A stretch of DNA of 64,000 nt from Candidatus Mnemosynella biddleae (GCA_002011165.2 MTMI02000009.1:1-64000); one strand, 5' to 3'; shown: positions 33,006 through 43,015, numbered from the stretch's first letter. Notes: a model not told the origin generated them from the letters alone. Numbers and translations: made by a program.

Positions 33006-33678
33006 ACCCGCTATGAGAATATTTTCAGTTGAACTTAAACTCTCGGAAATCTTCGAAAGAGGTGATAACTCTTTTTATCTTCTTACACCTCTCGGAAGTG
33101 CTTGCAATAGAGTTTACATTACGGGAGTTCTTGCGGAGAAAAAAAGGATGAAAGAGCACTGGAAACTTGAAATTGATGATGGACTTGGGATTGTCGAGTG
33201 TCTTTCAACAAAATACAGCTCTATTCAGAATAGGATTATCGAAGGTTTGAAGACTACAGAGCTTATCGGAGTTGTAGGAAAACCGAGAAAATTTGGAGAG
33301 GATGTAAAACTCAGGTTGGAAGAGGTTTTCTCCATAAGAGAGCTTGACCGTAAAATATGGGTGATTGAAGCAATTTGTTCTGCAGAAAATAGACTTAGAG
33401 CGATAGAGTCCAGAAGAGAGTTGCTTGAAAGTCATTATCCGGATCTTAAAAAAAGGATTGAAGAGCTTAAGGCCTCAATTGGAGAACTTGCATCGATAAT
33501 ATCCTCAGAACTCCTATATCTAGCAATCAAAAAACTTCTGGAGGAAGAAAGATCTCACAGAGAACTTTTAACAGAACTAAACGTTCCTGAAAATATCTTA
33601 AACGAAGTCATTGAAGAGTTACTCCTAAAAGGAGAGATATATGAACCAAGAGCTGGAATTTATAAGAGGGTAGCATGA
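32989..33678 (+). CDS. RPA-associated protein (COG3390 type)
   Basis: 229 aa. It begins inside the RPA gene (ATG 32989, with GAGGTG at 32978-32983). An OB-like N-terminal part (VYITGVLAEKKRMKEHWKLEIDDGLGIVEC) is followed by a helical C-terminus with a winged-helix-like end (LNVPENILNEVIEELLLKGEIYEPRAGIYKRV). Haloarchaeal homologues are encoded beside RPA and copurify with it. It overlaps the phosphoesterase start by four bases. Confidence 0.8.
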   Translation: MRIIREPAMRIFSVELKLSEIFERGDNSFYLLTPLGSACNRVYITGVLAEKKRMKEHWKLEIDDGLGIVECLSTKYSSIQNRIIEGLKTTELIGVVGKPRKFGEDVKLRLEEVFSIRELDRKIWVIEAICSAENRLRAIESRRELLESHYPDLKKRIEELKASIGELASIISSELLYLAIKKLLEEERSHRELLTELNVPENILNEVIEELLLKGEIYEPRAGIYKRVA

Positions 33679-34376
33679 AATTAGTCCCAGTATTCAATAA
33701 ACCTGCACTTTTCTGGGAGGAGAGAAAAACTCTGCTGATTGCAGATTTGCATATAGGGATGGAAAAAGAGTGGACAAGAAATATTTCGAGAAGGCTTATT
33801 GAAAAGATGAAAAATGAAGTTTTCGAGCTAATGAAAATTTCTGGAGCAGAAAGACTCATAATCCTTGGAGATTTGAAGCATACTGTGGAAGGACTTCGAA
33901 GAGATGAGGAAAGAGTAATAAGAAGTTTTCTAGAAGATCTGAGCTCCCACACCGAGATCATTTTACTTAAAGGGAATCACGATGGGGATATAGAAGAGGC
34001 AGTTCCTTCAAACGTAAGAGTTTACGATTCTAAGGGCATCAGAATTGGAAAGCTTGGACTTATTCATGGTCATGCTCTTCCAAAAGAGGAAGTATTAAAT
34101 GCTAAAATCATTATCATGGGACATTTACATCCTGTGATCTCGTTTAGGGAGAGAAGTGGAGCAAATATTTTGGAGAGGGTGTGGGTAAGAGGAAAAGGCG
34201 AAAGAGAATGTGTGATAATGCCAGCTTTCAACGAAATTTGCGGTGGATTGCCTGTAGAAGAAATTAGAAAAGAGCAATCTCCAGTTTTTAAAGTTCTTGA
34301 TGAAATTGGAGAACTTGAGATATACCTAATGGACGGAATTAAAGTAGTTGCAGGGGGATTTAAAGATGGTATTTGA
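33675..34376 (+). CDS. RPA-operon metallophosphoesterase (COG1407)
   Basis: 233 aa calcineurin-like phosphoesterase. Metal-binding motifs are DLHIG (24-28), GDLKH, GNHD, GHAL and GHLHP. The COG1407 group is repeatedly found in archaeal RPA operons and beside Lhr-type helicases, as here. A nuclease or phosphatase role in repair is inferred. Overlaps with both neighbours (4 and 11 bases) show tight coupling. Confidence 0.85.
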   Translation: MKLVPVFNKPALFWEERKTLLIADLHIGMEKEWTRNISRRLIEKMKNEVFELMKISGAERLIILGDLKHTVEGLRRDEERVIRSFLEDLSSHTEIILLKGNHDGDIEEAVPSNVRVYDSKGIRIGKLGLIHGHALPKEEVLNAKIIIMGHLHPVISFRERSGANILERVWVRGKGERECVIMPAFNEICGGLPVEEIRKEQSPVFKVLDEIGELEIYLMDGIKVVAGGFKDGI

Positions 34377-37107
34377 ACTCCTCAATTCTGAGGTTCGAAG
34401 GGCTCTCTCCAAAGCTGGCTTCCAATTTCCTACAGAACCACAGAAATTTGCTATAGAGAGAATTCTCCAAGGGAAGCATGTTCTGCTTATTGCGCCAACT
34501 GGAAGTGGTAAAACCGAAGCTGCAATTCTTCCAATTCTCAGTAAAATGGTAGAGATAAAAGGAGATCCAATCTCTCTCATTTACATTACCCCTCTCAGAG
34601 CTCTTAATCGGGATATGTTACGAAGATTGAAGTTTTGGTGTGAGGAGCTCAGATTTACTGTTTCTGTAAGACATGGAGATACACCTCAAAATGAGAGGAA
34701 AAGACAAGTTGAGAGACCTCCAGATATTCTCATCACAACACCAGAAACCTTTCAGGCAATTTTGGTAAACAAAAAAATGAGACGACATCTGAAAAATGTC
34801 AGGTGGGTCATCGTAGATGAAGTTCACGAATTGGCATCTTCGAAAAGAGGTTCTCAACTAAGTATTGCGCTAGAGAGGCTTGTTGAAATTTCTGGAGAAT
34901 TTCAGAGGATTGGACTCTCAGCAACGGTCGGCAACCCCAAAGAGATCTCAAACTTTCTTTTTGGAGTAGATAGAGAAGGAGACGTCATAAACGCTTTTTA
35001 CGAGAAACCATTTGAATTAAAAGTTTTAACTCCAGAAATAAAAAATGAGGATTTAGAAAACGCTGAAAGCATCGGAACATCTCCAGAAATTGCTTCTGCA
35101 ATTCGAGAAATCCGAGAAATAATGGAAAAGAGTAAGTCAACATTAATTTTTGTGAATACCCGTCAGACTGCAGAACTTCTTGGATCTAGGATGAAACAAC
35201 TCGGAATTTCTGTTGCAGTTCATCATGGGTCTCTCTCTAGACAAACGAGAGTAGAAGTCGAAGAGACCTTCAAAAAAGGAGAAATAAAAGCGATGATATG
35301 CACGTCTTCAATGGAGCTTGGGATAGACATCGGTTCCGTGGACACCGTTATCCAGTTTGGATCGCCCAGAGAGGTCTCTCGACTCATCCAGAGAGTTGGA
35401 AGATCAGGTCACAGATATTCAGAAGTTTCGAAAGGTTTCATTATAGCGCTTACACCAGATGAAATTCTCGAATCTGCTGTAATAGCTAAAAGAGCTTTAG
35501 AGAAGCGTGTAGAAGCAATAAAGATTCATGAGAAAGCTTTTGATGTCCTTGCAAATCAAATAGCATCAATTGTCAACGAGTATGGAAAAATTTCGATAGA
35601 TAGACTTCTAAGAATTGTGAGAAGGGCATATCCGTTCAGGGAGGTCTCAAAAGAAGACCTCATTAATATTTGTGAGATTTTAGAAGAAGCTTCTTTGATT
35701 TCGAAAAGAGAGAACAATCTCCTGAAGAGAAGAAAGTTGAAAATTTATCATCACGAAAATCTTTCGATGATTCCAGATGAGAGGAGGTTTGAGATTCTCG
35801 ATCTTTCAACGAGGAGGGTCATAGGATATCTGGATGAGTCTTTTGTTGTAAATCTGAAAGAAGGAGATGCCTTCATAACAAAAGGTGAGACGTGGAAGAT
35901 TGTGAGAATAGGGGAAAGAGTTGAAGTTGAACCGCTTCACTCCAAAATTGCTGAGATACCAAGTTGGGTCGGAGAAGAGATACCAGTTCCCTTTGAAGTT
36001 TCGAGAGAGGTTGGAGTTCTGAGAAGAGAGCTTTTGAGAGGGATGGAAAAAATACTCAAGAAGTATCCGGTTGAAAAAGAAGCGCTTGAAGAAGTTTTGA
36101 AAGTTCTTGAAAAGCACTTGGAAAGAGAGTTGCCGATTCCTTCTGAGAAAGAGATAATAGTCGAAGACGGAGAGAACATCGTAGTGAACATCTGTGGAGG
36201 CCACAAACTCAATACCGCTTTTGCTTGGAGTCTCAGCTCTTTACTGTCTTCAAAGCTTGGTGGAAGTGTGGGAATAGAGATTGATCCATATAGAGTCATT
36301 CTTGTCCCTCCGAGGAGAGTGAAAGCAGAAGAGGTTGTAAGGCTGATAGAGGAATTGAATCCCAACTATATCGAGGGAATTTTGGAGATTGTTCTTAAAA
36401 ATACAACACTTTTCAGATGGAGGTTCATGCATGTTGCCAGAAGATTCGGATTGATAAGGAAAGATATGGAATACGGAAAAATGAGCATTTCTTCTTTCAT
36501 AGAAGCTTATAAAGAGACTCCAGTTTATAAAGAGACTTTAAGAGAGATATTTCATGAAAGAATCGAGCTTGATAATCTTAAGAGATTGATTGAGGATGTG
36601 AAAAGAGGCCTCATTAAAATAAAAGTCTCTGAGCCACTTCCATTGACTTCCACGGGATATTATGGCGAATTTGGTCTTTTGATACCTCCAAGAAGTGAGC
36701 AATCTGTACTCGAAGCTGTGAAAAATAGAATCTTAAGTGAGAAAGTAATACTTGCATGCCTCTCCTGTGGGAAATGGAACATAAGCAAGAGAGTTCAAGA
36801 AATTCGGAGAGAAAAATGTCCTATCTGTGGATCAAGCATGATAACCATGCTAAAGTTATACGAAAGAGATAAACTGGAAGTGGTGAAAAAGAAGAAGCCT
36901 AGAGAGGAATTTGAAAGACTACAGACTATAGCAAAGATTCTAAATGTGTATGGAAATAAAGGTGCTATGGTTCTTGCAGGAAGAGGTATAGGAGCGAGAA
37001 CTGCAGTGAGGATTTTAAGAAAATATTTCCGAGATGAGATTGACTTTCTGAGAGAGATCGTCAATGAAGAAAGAAAGTTTGCGCTCTATCATCATTTTTG
37101 GGATTGA
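34366..37107 (+). CDS. lhr: Lhr-type superfamily 2 DNA helicase
   Basis: About 913 aa. Motif I APTGSGKTE (about 43-51), motif II VDEVHELASS, motif III SATVGN and motif VI with RVGRSGHR mark a DEAD/H helicase. Beyond the helicase core are the Lhr winged helix and a long C-terminal domain; a zinc-like pair (CLSCGKWN...CPICGSS) lies in the last 130 residues. ATG 34366 follows GGGGGAT closely; an in-frame TTG lies 18 bases earlier. Lhr proteins act in repair and replication restart. Confidence 0.88.
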   Translation: MVFELLNSEVRRALSKAGFQFPTEPQKFAIERILQGKHVLLIAPTGSGKTEAAILPILSKMVEIKGDPISLIYITPLRALNRDMLRRLKFWCEELRFTVSVRHGDTPQNERKRQVERPPDILITTPETFQAILVNKKMRRHLKNVRWVIVDEVHELASSKRGSQLSIALERLVEISGEFQRIGLSATVGNPKEISNFLFGVDREGDVINAFYEKPFELKVLTPEIKNEDLENAESIGTSPEIASAIREIREIMEKSKSTLIFVNTRQTAELLGSRMKQLGISVAVHHGSLSRQTRVEVEETFKKGEIKAMICTSSMELGIDIGSVDTVIQFGSPREVSRLIQRVGRSGHRYSEVSKGFIIALTPDEILESAVIAKRALEKRVEAIKIHEKAFDVLANQIASIVNEYGKISIDRLLRIVRRAYPFREVSKEDLINICEILEEASLISKRENNLLKRRKLKIYHHENLSMIPDERRFEILDLSTRRVIGYLDESFVVNLKEGDAFITKGETWKIVRIGERVEVEPLHSKIAEIPSWVGEEIPVPFEVSREVGVLRRELLRGMEKILKKYPVEKEALEEVLKVLEKHLERELPIPSEKEIIVEDGENIVVNICGGHKLNTAFAWSLSSLLSSKLGGSVGIEIDPYRVILVPPRRVKAEEVVRLIEELNPNYIEGILEIVLKNTTLFRWRFMHVARRFGLIRKDMEYGKMSISSFIEAYKETPVYKETLREIFHERIELDNLKRLIEDVKRGLIKIKVSEPLPLTSTGYYGEFGLLIPPRSEQSVLEAVKNRILSEKVILACLSCGKWNISKRVQEIRREKCPICGSSMITMLKLYERDKLEVVKKKKPREEFERLQTIAKILNVYGNKGAMVLAGRGIGARTAVRILRKYFRDEIDFLREIVNEERKFALYHHFWD

Positions 37108-37147
37108 TAGATAGAATTAAATATTCTGATAATTCACTTGAATCTCT

Positions 37148-37633
37148 GTGAAGGAGTTGCAATATACAATTGCTCAAGTTTTCAAAATACGAGGAAAAGA
37201 AGAAATAACCGTCAGAGAGTTTATATTTGCTTTATCTTTTGATTTAAAGTGGTTCTCTCCTGAAGATGCTAAAAAAATTTTGTACATGGCAAAAAGAAAC
37301 AATTTGGTTAAGATAGATGGAGATAAAGTTTATCCGAAATTCAAAGTCTCTTCGATATCAATTCCTTTTGGTTTTACGCCCAGCGAAGAAATATGGAAAG
37401 AGAGATCACTTATTGAAAAAATAAAGGAGAGAATTATGGAGAACTCAGGAATGAGCAGAGAAGAAGTTGAAAGAGAAATAAAGAGGAAAATGGAGGAATT
37501 TCGTAATTTGATCATACCAGAAGTCGCAGCACTGTTGGTCGCATCAAAATACTGTGATGTGAAAGATTTGAAAGAGGAGGTTATGGAGCTTCTTTTTTCT
37601 TCATCGAGCAAAGCCGAGCAAGAAACGCATTGA
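37148..37633 (+). CDS. DUF2240-type archaeal protein
   Basis: 161 aa starting at GTG. The pattern YTIAQVFKIRGKEEITVREFIFALSFDLKWFSPEDAKKIL, then a short strand and PFGFTPSEEIW, matches archaeal DUF2240 proteins, which look like winged-helix proteins. Function unknown. Its 3' end overlaps the convergent RFC gene by 53 bp, an unusually long overlap. Confidence 0.75.
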   Translation: MKELQYTIAQVFKIRGKEEITVREFIFALSFDLKWFSPEDAKKILYMAKRNNLVKIDGDKVYPKFKVSSISIPFGFTPSEEIWKERSLIEKIKERIMENSGMSREEVEREIKRKMEEFRNLIIPEVAALLVASKYCDVKDLKEEVMELLFSSSSKAEQETH

Positions 37634-38549
37634 GTTGGATGAACTCATTAGCTCCCTCTGTTATTCGAAAATCTATCTCTCCGAGTGCATCTATAATCTC
37701 TATCATCATTTCATCATCTATTGACCTTCTGATAAGCTCGCGGTAAAGCTGAGAGATCAGGTCGCTTCCAGAAAGACCGTATTCAAGCAGTATTTCCTCA
37801 AGTTTATTCCTCGCCTTTGAGAAGTCTCCTTGAAGAGCTGTATCAACAAGCTCTAAAATCTCTTCAGGCCTCGCAAATGAGGCGATTCTGTGAACAACCT
37901 CACTATTCACTTCTGTTCCGAGTGATGCACACGCTTGAAGAACGTTTATGGCTCTCCTCATATCTCCGTTGGAGATGTAAACGATTGCCTCCAACCCATC
38001 TTCAGTTATATTAACGTTTTCATTTTCAGCAATGAAAAGAAGTCTTTTTCTCATCTCTTCATCAGGAAGTGGAGAGAATCTGTAAACTGCACATCTAGAT
38101 TGGATTGGCTCTATAATTTTCGAAGAATAATTGCACGAGAGGATAAATCTGCAGTTTGATGAGTACATCTCCATCGTCCTTCTTAAAGCGGATTGGGCAT
38201 CAGGCGTTAATGCATCTGCTTCATCAAGAAAGATTATCTTGAATTCTGCCCCTCCTATAGGGGCCAATCGAGCAAAGTTTTTGATTCGATTTCTAACAAC
38301 ATCAATCCCCCTCTCATCACTCGCATTCAATTCTATGAAATTTGATTTCCAATTCTCTCCAAAAAGCTCCCGAGAAAGGGCAATGGCACATGCAGTCTTT
38401 CCGGTTCCAGGAGGTCCCGAAAATAGAAGATGCGGAAGAGTTCTCGATTTGACATAAGATTTCAAGTGATTTACAACGTGTCTTTGATCAACAACTTCAT
38501 CCAGATTCCTTGGTCTGTATTTTTCCACCCATATTTCAGAGGTCATCAT
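37581..38549 (-). CDS. rfcS: Replication factor C small subunit
   Basis: Clamp-loader ATPase. 322 aa with RFC boxes: WVEKYRPRNLDEVV, Walker A GPPGTGKT (45-52), NASDERGIDVVR, Walker B FLDEADAL (107-114), SCNYSSKIIEPIQSRC (SRC motif) and the C-terminal oligomerisation helices. The large subunit is not in the window. Divergent from ileS. Confidence 0.95.
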   Translation of the reverse strand: MMTSEIWVEKYRPRNLDEVVDQRHVVNHLKSYVKSRTLPHLLFSGPPGTGKTACAIALSRELFGENWKSNFIELNASDERGIDVVRNRIKNFARLAPIGGAEFKIIFLDEADALTPDAQSALRRTMEMYSSNCRFILSCNYSSKIIEPIQSRCAVYRFSPLPDEEMRKRLLFIAENENVNITEDGLEAIVYISNGDMRRAINVLQACASLGTEVNSEVVHRIASFARPEEILELVDTALQGDFSKARNKLEEILLEYGLSGSDLISQLYRELIRRSIDDEMMIEIIDALGEIDFRITEGANEFIQLNAFLARLCSMKKKEAP

Positions 38550-38632
38550 GAGGTAAATTGAGGATGAGGTTAATAAAAACTTCTCCAGGAGTTGTGATGT
38601 TAGATTTTGTGAATCTGATATGTGAAGGAGAA

Positions 38633-38644
38633 AAATATTAAAAG
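38633..38644 (+). promoter_or_regulatory. TATA box of ileS
   Basis: AAATATTAAAAG lies 47-58 bases before the preferred ileS start at 38691. It supports that start over the upstream in-frame codons at 38622 and 38661, since these would lie upstream of or close to the expected transcription start. Confidence 0.4.
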
Positions 38645-38690
38645 AGTGAAGAAATATGGAATGAAGGAGTTTTCAAGAGGAGGACGGAAG

Positions 38691-41600
38691 ATGTTCAAAG
38701 ACGTGAAACCACAGTACAATCCAAGAGAAATAGAAAAAGAAGTGCAGGAATTTTGGAAGAGAGAGAAGATCTATGAGAGAACAAGAGATTTGAGGAGGAA
38801 AGAAAAGGAGTTCTTTTTTGTTGATGGTCCTCCTTATACCACGGGAGAAATTCATCTTGGAACTGCATGGAATAAAGTCATTAAAGATTCTATTCTCCGT
38901 TTTCTGACAATGAAGAAATATAAAGTTGAGGATCGTCCCGGGTGGGATATGCACGGATTGCCAATAGAAGTTAAAGTAGAGAACGTTCTGAATTTCAAGA
39001 GTAAGAAAGAGATAGAAGAGTATGGAGTAGAAAAGTTCGTTGAGACATGCAAAAAATTTGCGATTGAACAGAAGGATAGGATGACGGAGCAGTTTAAGAG
39101 TCTAGGAGTCTGGATGAGATGGGACGATCCTTACATGACGATCACAGATGAGTATATTGAGGCGGTTTGGTGGACTCTTAAAGAGGCTCACAAAAAGGGG
39201 CTTCTTGAGAGGGGGCTAAGAGTTGTTAACTGGTGCCCAAGATGCGAAACAGCAATTGCTGATTCTGAAGTTGAATACTGGGATGAAGAAGACCCTTCAA
39301 TCTATGTGAAGTTCCCGATTAAAGGTGAGGAGAGAACATATCTTGTTATTTGGACTACAACTCCGTGGACTATTCCCGGAAATCTTGCGGTTGCAGTTCA
39401 TCCATCTCTAGAATACGCAAAAGTGAGAGCGAAGAAGGGAGGAGAAGAAGAATATCTCATTCTTGCTTCAACTCTTATTGATGAAGTTCTTTCACTCGGA
39501 GGTTATGAGGAGTGGGAAATTGTCGAAACAATGCTTGGTGAGGATCTCGAAGGTCTGAGTTATGAACATCCCCTGAGTGAGGAGATTCCGATTCAAAAGA
39601 ACTTCGATCATAGGGTTTACGTTGCTGATTTTGTGACTGCTGAGAGGACAGGATGTGTGCACTGTGCTCCAGCTTACGGTCAAGAGGACTTTGAGCTTGG
39701 AAAGAGGCACAATCTCGAAGTTTTGAATCTTCTGGATGAAAGAGGTGTCTACATCGAAAAGGCAGGAAAGTATTCAGGAAAAAGTATTAGAGAGAGCAAT
39801 CCATTGATCACAGAAGACCTCCGAAAAAAAGGACTCCTTCTTCATGATTCAAAAATTATCCACAGATACGGTCATTGCTGGAGATGTAAAAATCCGATAA
39901 TTTACATGGCAACTGTCCAGTGGTTTCTGAAGATATCTCAGCTTAAGGAGAAGATGCTTGAAGAGATAAAGAAGGTGAAGTGGTATCCTCCTTGGGCAGG
40001 AGAATCAAGATTCAAAGACTGGATAGAGAATGCTCATGATTGGTGCATCTCAAGACAAAGATACTGGGGCGTTCCGATACCAATATGGGAGTGCAAAAAT
40101 TGCGGAAAAATAAAGGTTTTCGGAAGCAAAAAAGAGCTTCTTGAGAATGCAATTGAGAAAGTTGAAGATGTGGAACTTCACAGACCCTACGTGGATGAGA
40201 TCCACGTGGAGTGTGAGTGTGGAGAGCTAATGAAGAGAGTCGAGGACGTCTTTGATGTTTGGTTCGATTCTGCTGTAGCCTCTTGGGCGACTCTAAGATT
40301 TCCAAAGGAAAAGAATAGATTCGAAAGGCTATGGCCTGCGGACTTCATTACAGAGGGCCACGATCAAACCAGAGGCTGGTTCTATTCCCAGCTTGGAGCT
40401 TCAATGGTAGCTTTTGGAAAAGCCCCCTACAAATCAGTTCTTATGCATGGATTTACTCTGGATGACGAAGGAAGGAAAATGAGTAAATCTCTCGGCAACT
40501 ATGTATCTCCTGAGGAGGTCATTTCGAAATACGGGGCCGACGTTCTTAGAGCTTACGTTCTCTCTTCGAGTGCTCCTTGGGATGATCTCAGATTCAACTG
40601 GGAAGAACTTGTTAATGTCTATAGAACATTTAACATCTTCTGGAATGTCTATAGGTTTCCTCTTCCCTATATGATTCTCGACGACTTCAAGCCAGAGGAT
40701 TGGGATATGGAAAAGATTAAGAATCACTTGAGGATAGAGGACAAATGGATTCTCTCGAGAGTTGACTCCACAGCGAAGAAAGTTGAAGAATTCATGAGAG
40801 GTTATGAGCTCCACAAAGCTCTGAGAAGTATTTTTCACTTCATAACAGAAGACCTCAGTAGATGGTATATCCAGCTTGTGAGACCTAGGACGTGGATAGA
40901 GAAGGACGATCCCGACAAATTGGCTGCTTATAATGTTCTTTATTATGTTATTAGAAAGGTTGCTCTTGTCCTTGCTCCTTTCGCACCTCACGTAACTGAA
41001 ATCATCTTTCAGAACATAAGAAGGAAAGATGATCCACCCTCGATTCACATGTGTGAGTGGCCTAGGGAGAGCAGATACATCGATGAAGAGCTTGAAAAAA
41101 TGATGGAACTAGCCAGAGAGATCGTAGAAGAGAGCTCAAATCTAAGACAGAAGATAAAGAGAAAACTCAGATGGCCAGTGAAGAGGATTTTGATCGTGAG
41201 TGATGAAAATACGTTGAAGAATCTTGAAAAACTAGTTTCGATTATCTCCACTCAGACAAACTCCAAGAAAGTGGAATTGAAGTTGAAAGATGAACTTGAA
41301 AGAGAGTTGAAATACAAACCCTCTCCAAAGTTTGATGTTATAGGGCCCAAATTCAAAGATAAATCTAGAGAAGTTGCAGAAATCATAAGGAGACTCAACT
41401 ATGAAGACGTGAAAGACAAAGAAATACTGGAGATTGATGGCTACAAAATAACTCCAGAGATGTTCTCAATTGAGAGAATCCTCCCTGAAAATCTTGTAAG
41501 AGGGAAATTTTCAAAAGGAGAGATCTATCTCGACGCAGAACTGGATGAAGATATCGAATCAGAAGGATATGCGAAAGAAATCATCAGAAGAATTCAGGAA

Positions 41601-41816
41601 ATGAGAAAGAGAATGCAACTTGAAGTGAATGAAATAATACTAACCTCCATAAAGATAGGAGATGGAAGAGTTGAAGAGCTTGTGAGGAGGCATGAGGAGT
41701 TTATAAAGAATGAAACTCGCTCAAAAGAGTTGAACTTCGGAGAAGTGGCAGGTGAATTCTTAGAAGAGTGGGATATCGAGGGAGTGAAAGTTAAAATAGC
41801 CATTTCGAAGGGATGA
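38691..41816 (+). CDS. ileS: Isoleucyl-tRNA synthetase
   Basis: Class I synthetase, 1041 aa from the ATG at 38691, which has AGAGGAGG at 38676-38683. The HIGH-like motif is in GEIHLGTAWN, the KMSKS motif in GRKMSKSLGNY, and PGWDMHGLPIEVKVE, WTTTPWTIPGN and EGHDQTRGWFYSQL are IleRS signatures. Zinc pairs CWRCKNP, CKNCGK and CECGE are present. The C-terminal region matches archaeal/eukaryotic-type IleRS. It overlaps nothing upstream and is followed two bases later by mptE. Confidence 0.95.
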   Translation: MFKDVKPQYNPREIEKEVQEFWKREKIYERTRDLRRKEKEFFFVDGPPYTTGEIHLGTAWNKVIKDSILRFLTMKKYKVEDRPGWDMHGLPIEVKVENVLNFKSKKEIEEYGVEKFVETCKKFAIEQKDRMTEQFKSLGVWMRWDDPYMTITDEYIEAVWWTLKEAHKKGLLERGLRVVNWCPRCETAIADSEVEYWDEEDPSIYVKFPIKGEERTYLVIWTTTPWTIPGNLAVAVHPSLEYAKVRAKKGGEEEYLILASTLIDEVLSLGGYEEWEIVETMLGEDLEGLSYEHPLSEEIPIQKNFDHRVYVADFVTAERTGCVHCAPAYGQEDFELGKRHNLEVLNLLDERGVYIEKAGKYSGKSIRESNPLITEDLRKKGLLLHDSKIIHRYGHCWRCKNPIIYMATVQWFLKISQLKEKMLEEIKKVKWYPPWAGESRFKDWIENAHDWCISRQRYWGVPIPIWECKNCGKIKVFGSKKELLENAIEKVEDVELHRPYVDEIHVECECGELMKRVEDVFDVWFDSAVASWATLRFPKEKNRFERLWPADFITEGHDQTRGWFYSQLGASMVAFGKAPYKSVLMHGFTLDDEGRKMSKSLGNYVSPEEVISKYGADVLRAYVLSSSAPWDDLRFNWEELVNVYRTFNIFWNVYRFPLPYMILDDFKPEDWDMEKIKNHLRIEDKWILSRVDSTAKKVEEFMRGYELHKALRSIFHFITEDLSRWYIQLVRPRTWIEKDDPDKLAAYNVLYYVIRKVALVLAPFAPHVTEIIFQNIRRKDDPPSIHMCEWPRESRYIDEELEKMMELAREIVEESSNLRQKIKRKLRWPVKRILIVSDENTLKNLEKLVSIISTQTNSKKVELKLKDELERELKYKPSPKFDVIGPKFKDKSREVAEIIRRLNYEDVKDKEILEIDGYKITPEMFSIERILPENLVRGKFSKGEIYLDAELDEDIESEGYAKEIIRRIQEMRKRMQLEVNEIILTSIKIGDGRVEELVRRHEEFIKNETRSKELNFGEVAGEFLEEWDIEGVKVKIAISKG

Positions 41817-41817
41817 G

Positions 41818-42453
41818 ATGAAGTTTCCAGAATGGGAGCCATATTACGAGGAAATTTTGAAAGATTTCAACTTCAGTAGAGAGAAGGACGAACTCTCTGC
41901 TGAAACTCTTTCAATGATTTTAAGGGAAATGGGGGAAGATGCTATAGAAGAGCTTAAAGAGTTGATTGAAGGAAGAGCAGTAGTTATTTGCGGAAAAGCT
42001 TTATCTCCAGAAGATTTGAAAGATCTTAGCTGGGACGTCCTCATGAGTGCAGACGGAACAACGAGCACCCTCCTTCGTTTGGGACTCCTTCCAGATATCG
42101 TCGTAAGCGATCTCGACGGAAAGATAGAGGACTTAGAAAAAGCAAATGCAAATGGAGCGCTTATGGTTATTCACGCCCATGGAGACAATATTGGAAGAAT
42201 TCTTGAGTATGTAAAGAGATTTAAAAGAATTGTTGGAACAACTCAATCAACTCCTCTTTACAATGTTCACAACTTTGGAGGGTTTACAGATGGAGATCGT
42301 TGTGTATTTATTGCAGTAGAAATGGGTGCTTCTTCCATCATCCTCGTCGGTTTTGATTTCGAGGATAAAAACGTTGGAGAGCTTAAAAGGAAAAAATTGA
42401 AATGGGCGGAGAGACTAATTTTTGAAATTCTTCCGAAAAGTATTAGAATTTAA
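41818..42453 (+). CDS. mptE: 6-hydroxymethyl-7,8-dihydropterin pyrophosphokinase (MptE)
   Basis: 211 aa DUF115-type protein. ADGTTSTLLRLGLLPDIVVSDLDG is the core motif, then VIHAHGDNI and VGTTQSTPLYNVHNFGGFTDGDRC. MptE makes the pterin diphosphate for tetrahydromethanopterin. That the gene is present suggests this organism uses the H4MPT pathway. It converges with the YkgJ-like gene (11-bp overlap). Confidence 0.88.
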   Translation: MKFPEWEPYYEEILKDFNFSREKDELSAETLSMILREMGEDAIEELKELIEGRAVVICGKALSPEDLKDLSWDVLMSADGTTSTLLRLGLLPDIVVSDLDGKIEDLEKANANGALMVIHAHGDNIGRILEYVKRFKRIVGTTQSTPLYNVHNFGGFTDGDRCVFIAVEMGASSIILVGFDFEDKNVGELKRKKLKWAERLIFEILPKSIRI

Positions 42454-42913
42454 ATCCAAACTTCAGTGCCACATTATAGCACTCTTCAACAATCTTCTTT
42501 CTATCCTGTTTTTCTCCTTTTCCAATCCCAAGGCAGGCCTCATCGTAGATTATGATGAAGAACTTCCCTCTATGCTCTACGATATCTCTATCATCAAAGT
42601 TGATGCCCATTTTTTCTGCAACCTCTTTTCTCAGAATAGAAAAAGGAAATATTCTGCATGAATCTGGTCTATTTTCGTAAATCCTGCAAATTCTCTTTTT
42701 TTCATCGTAAAATATACAAAAACCATCAAATCTTCTTTTTATTCTCCTCCTCCCATTATCTAAAATTTCAACTTCATCTCTTTGAAATCTTTCAACCTCC
42801 CCTTCATGAAGTTCAACTGCATATCTTCTGCAACACTCACCACATCTGAGACATCTCCAGCTCTCACCTTCTCTGAAGACGCTTATCCATCTCTGATAGA
42901 GAGGGAGATACAT
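42443..42913 (-). CDS. YkgJ-type Zn/Fe cysteine cluster protein
   Basis: 156 aa with WRCLRCGECCRRYAV (C-x2-C-x2-CC) near the start and RFDGFCIFYDEKKRICRIYENRPDSCRIFPF, the full set of cysteines of the YkgJ/CxxCxxCC family. These bind a metal or Fe-S cluster; function is generally unknown. Confidence 0.8.
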   Translation of the reverse strand: MYLPLYQRWISVFREGESWRCLRCGECCRRYAVELHEGEVERFQRDEVEILDNGRRRIKRRFDGFCIFYDEKKRICRIYENRPDSCRIFPFSILRKEVAEKMGINFDDRDIVEHRGKFFIIIYDEACLGIGKGEKQDRKKIVEECYNVALKFGFKF

Positions 42914-42930
42914 TTTTACCGAATGATTCT

Positions 42931-42953
42931 TTGATTTTCAAGAAGAAAATCAT
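42931..42953. repeat. Inverted repeat upstream of the leuA-family gene
   Basis: GATTTTC-AAGAA-GAAAATC forms a 7-bp-arm hairpin, nested in a longer AATGAT...ATCATT pair. It lies about 55 bases upstream of the leuA-family TATA box and just past the start of the divergent YkgJ gene. It could be an operator or a transcript end. Confidence 0.3.
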
Positions 42954-43007
42954 TTCGAAAACTGATTTCTGCTTTAGATACCCAAATGAAAATACAGAAG
43001 CCAAAGA

Positions 43008-43015
43008 TTTATATC
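43008..43015 (+). promoter_or_regulatory. TATA box of the leuA-family gene
   Basis: TTTATATC is centred about 27 bases before a predicted start near 43038. A Shine-Dalgarno GGAGTGAT (43038-43045) and the ATG at 43050 follow in ideal spacing, so translation should begin there even though that frame closes after 12 codons. Confidence 0.45.

Noticed and set aside
38585-38630. Possible C/D-box RNA (GTGATGT...CTGA) between rfcS and ileS
   Set aside because: Only one loosely matching box pair and no D'/C' pair; not enough.
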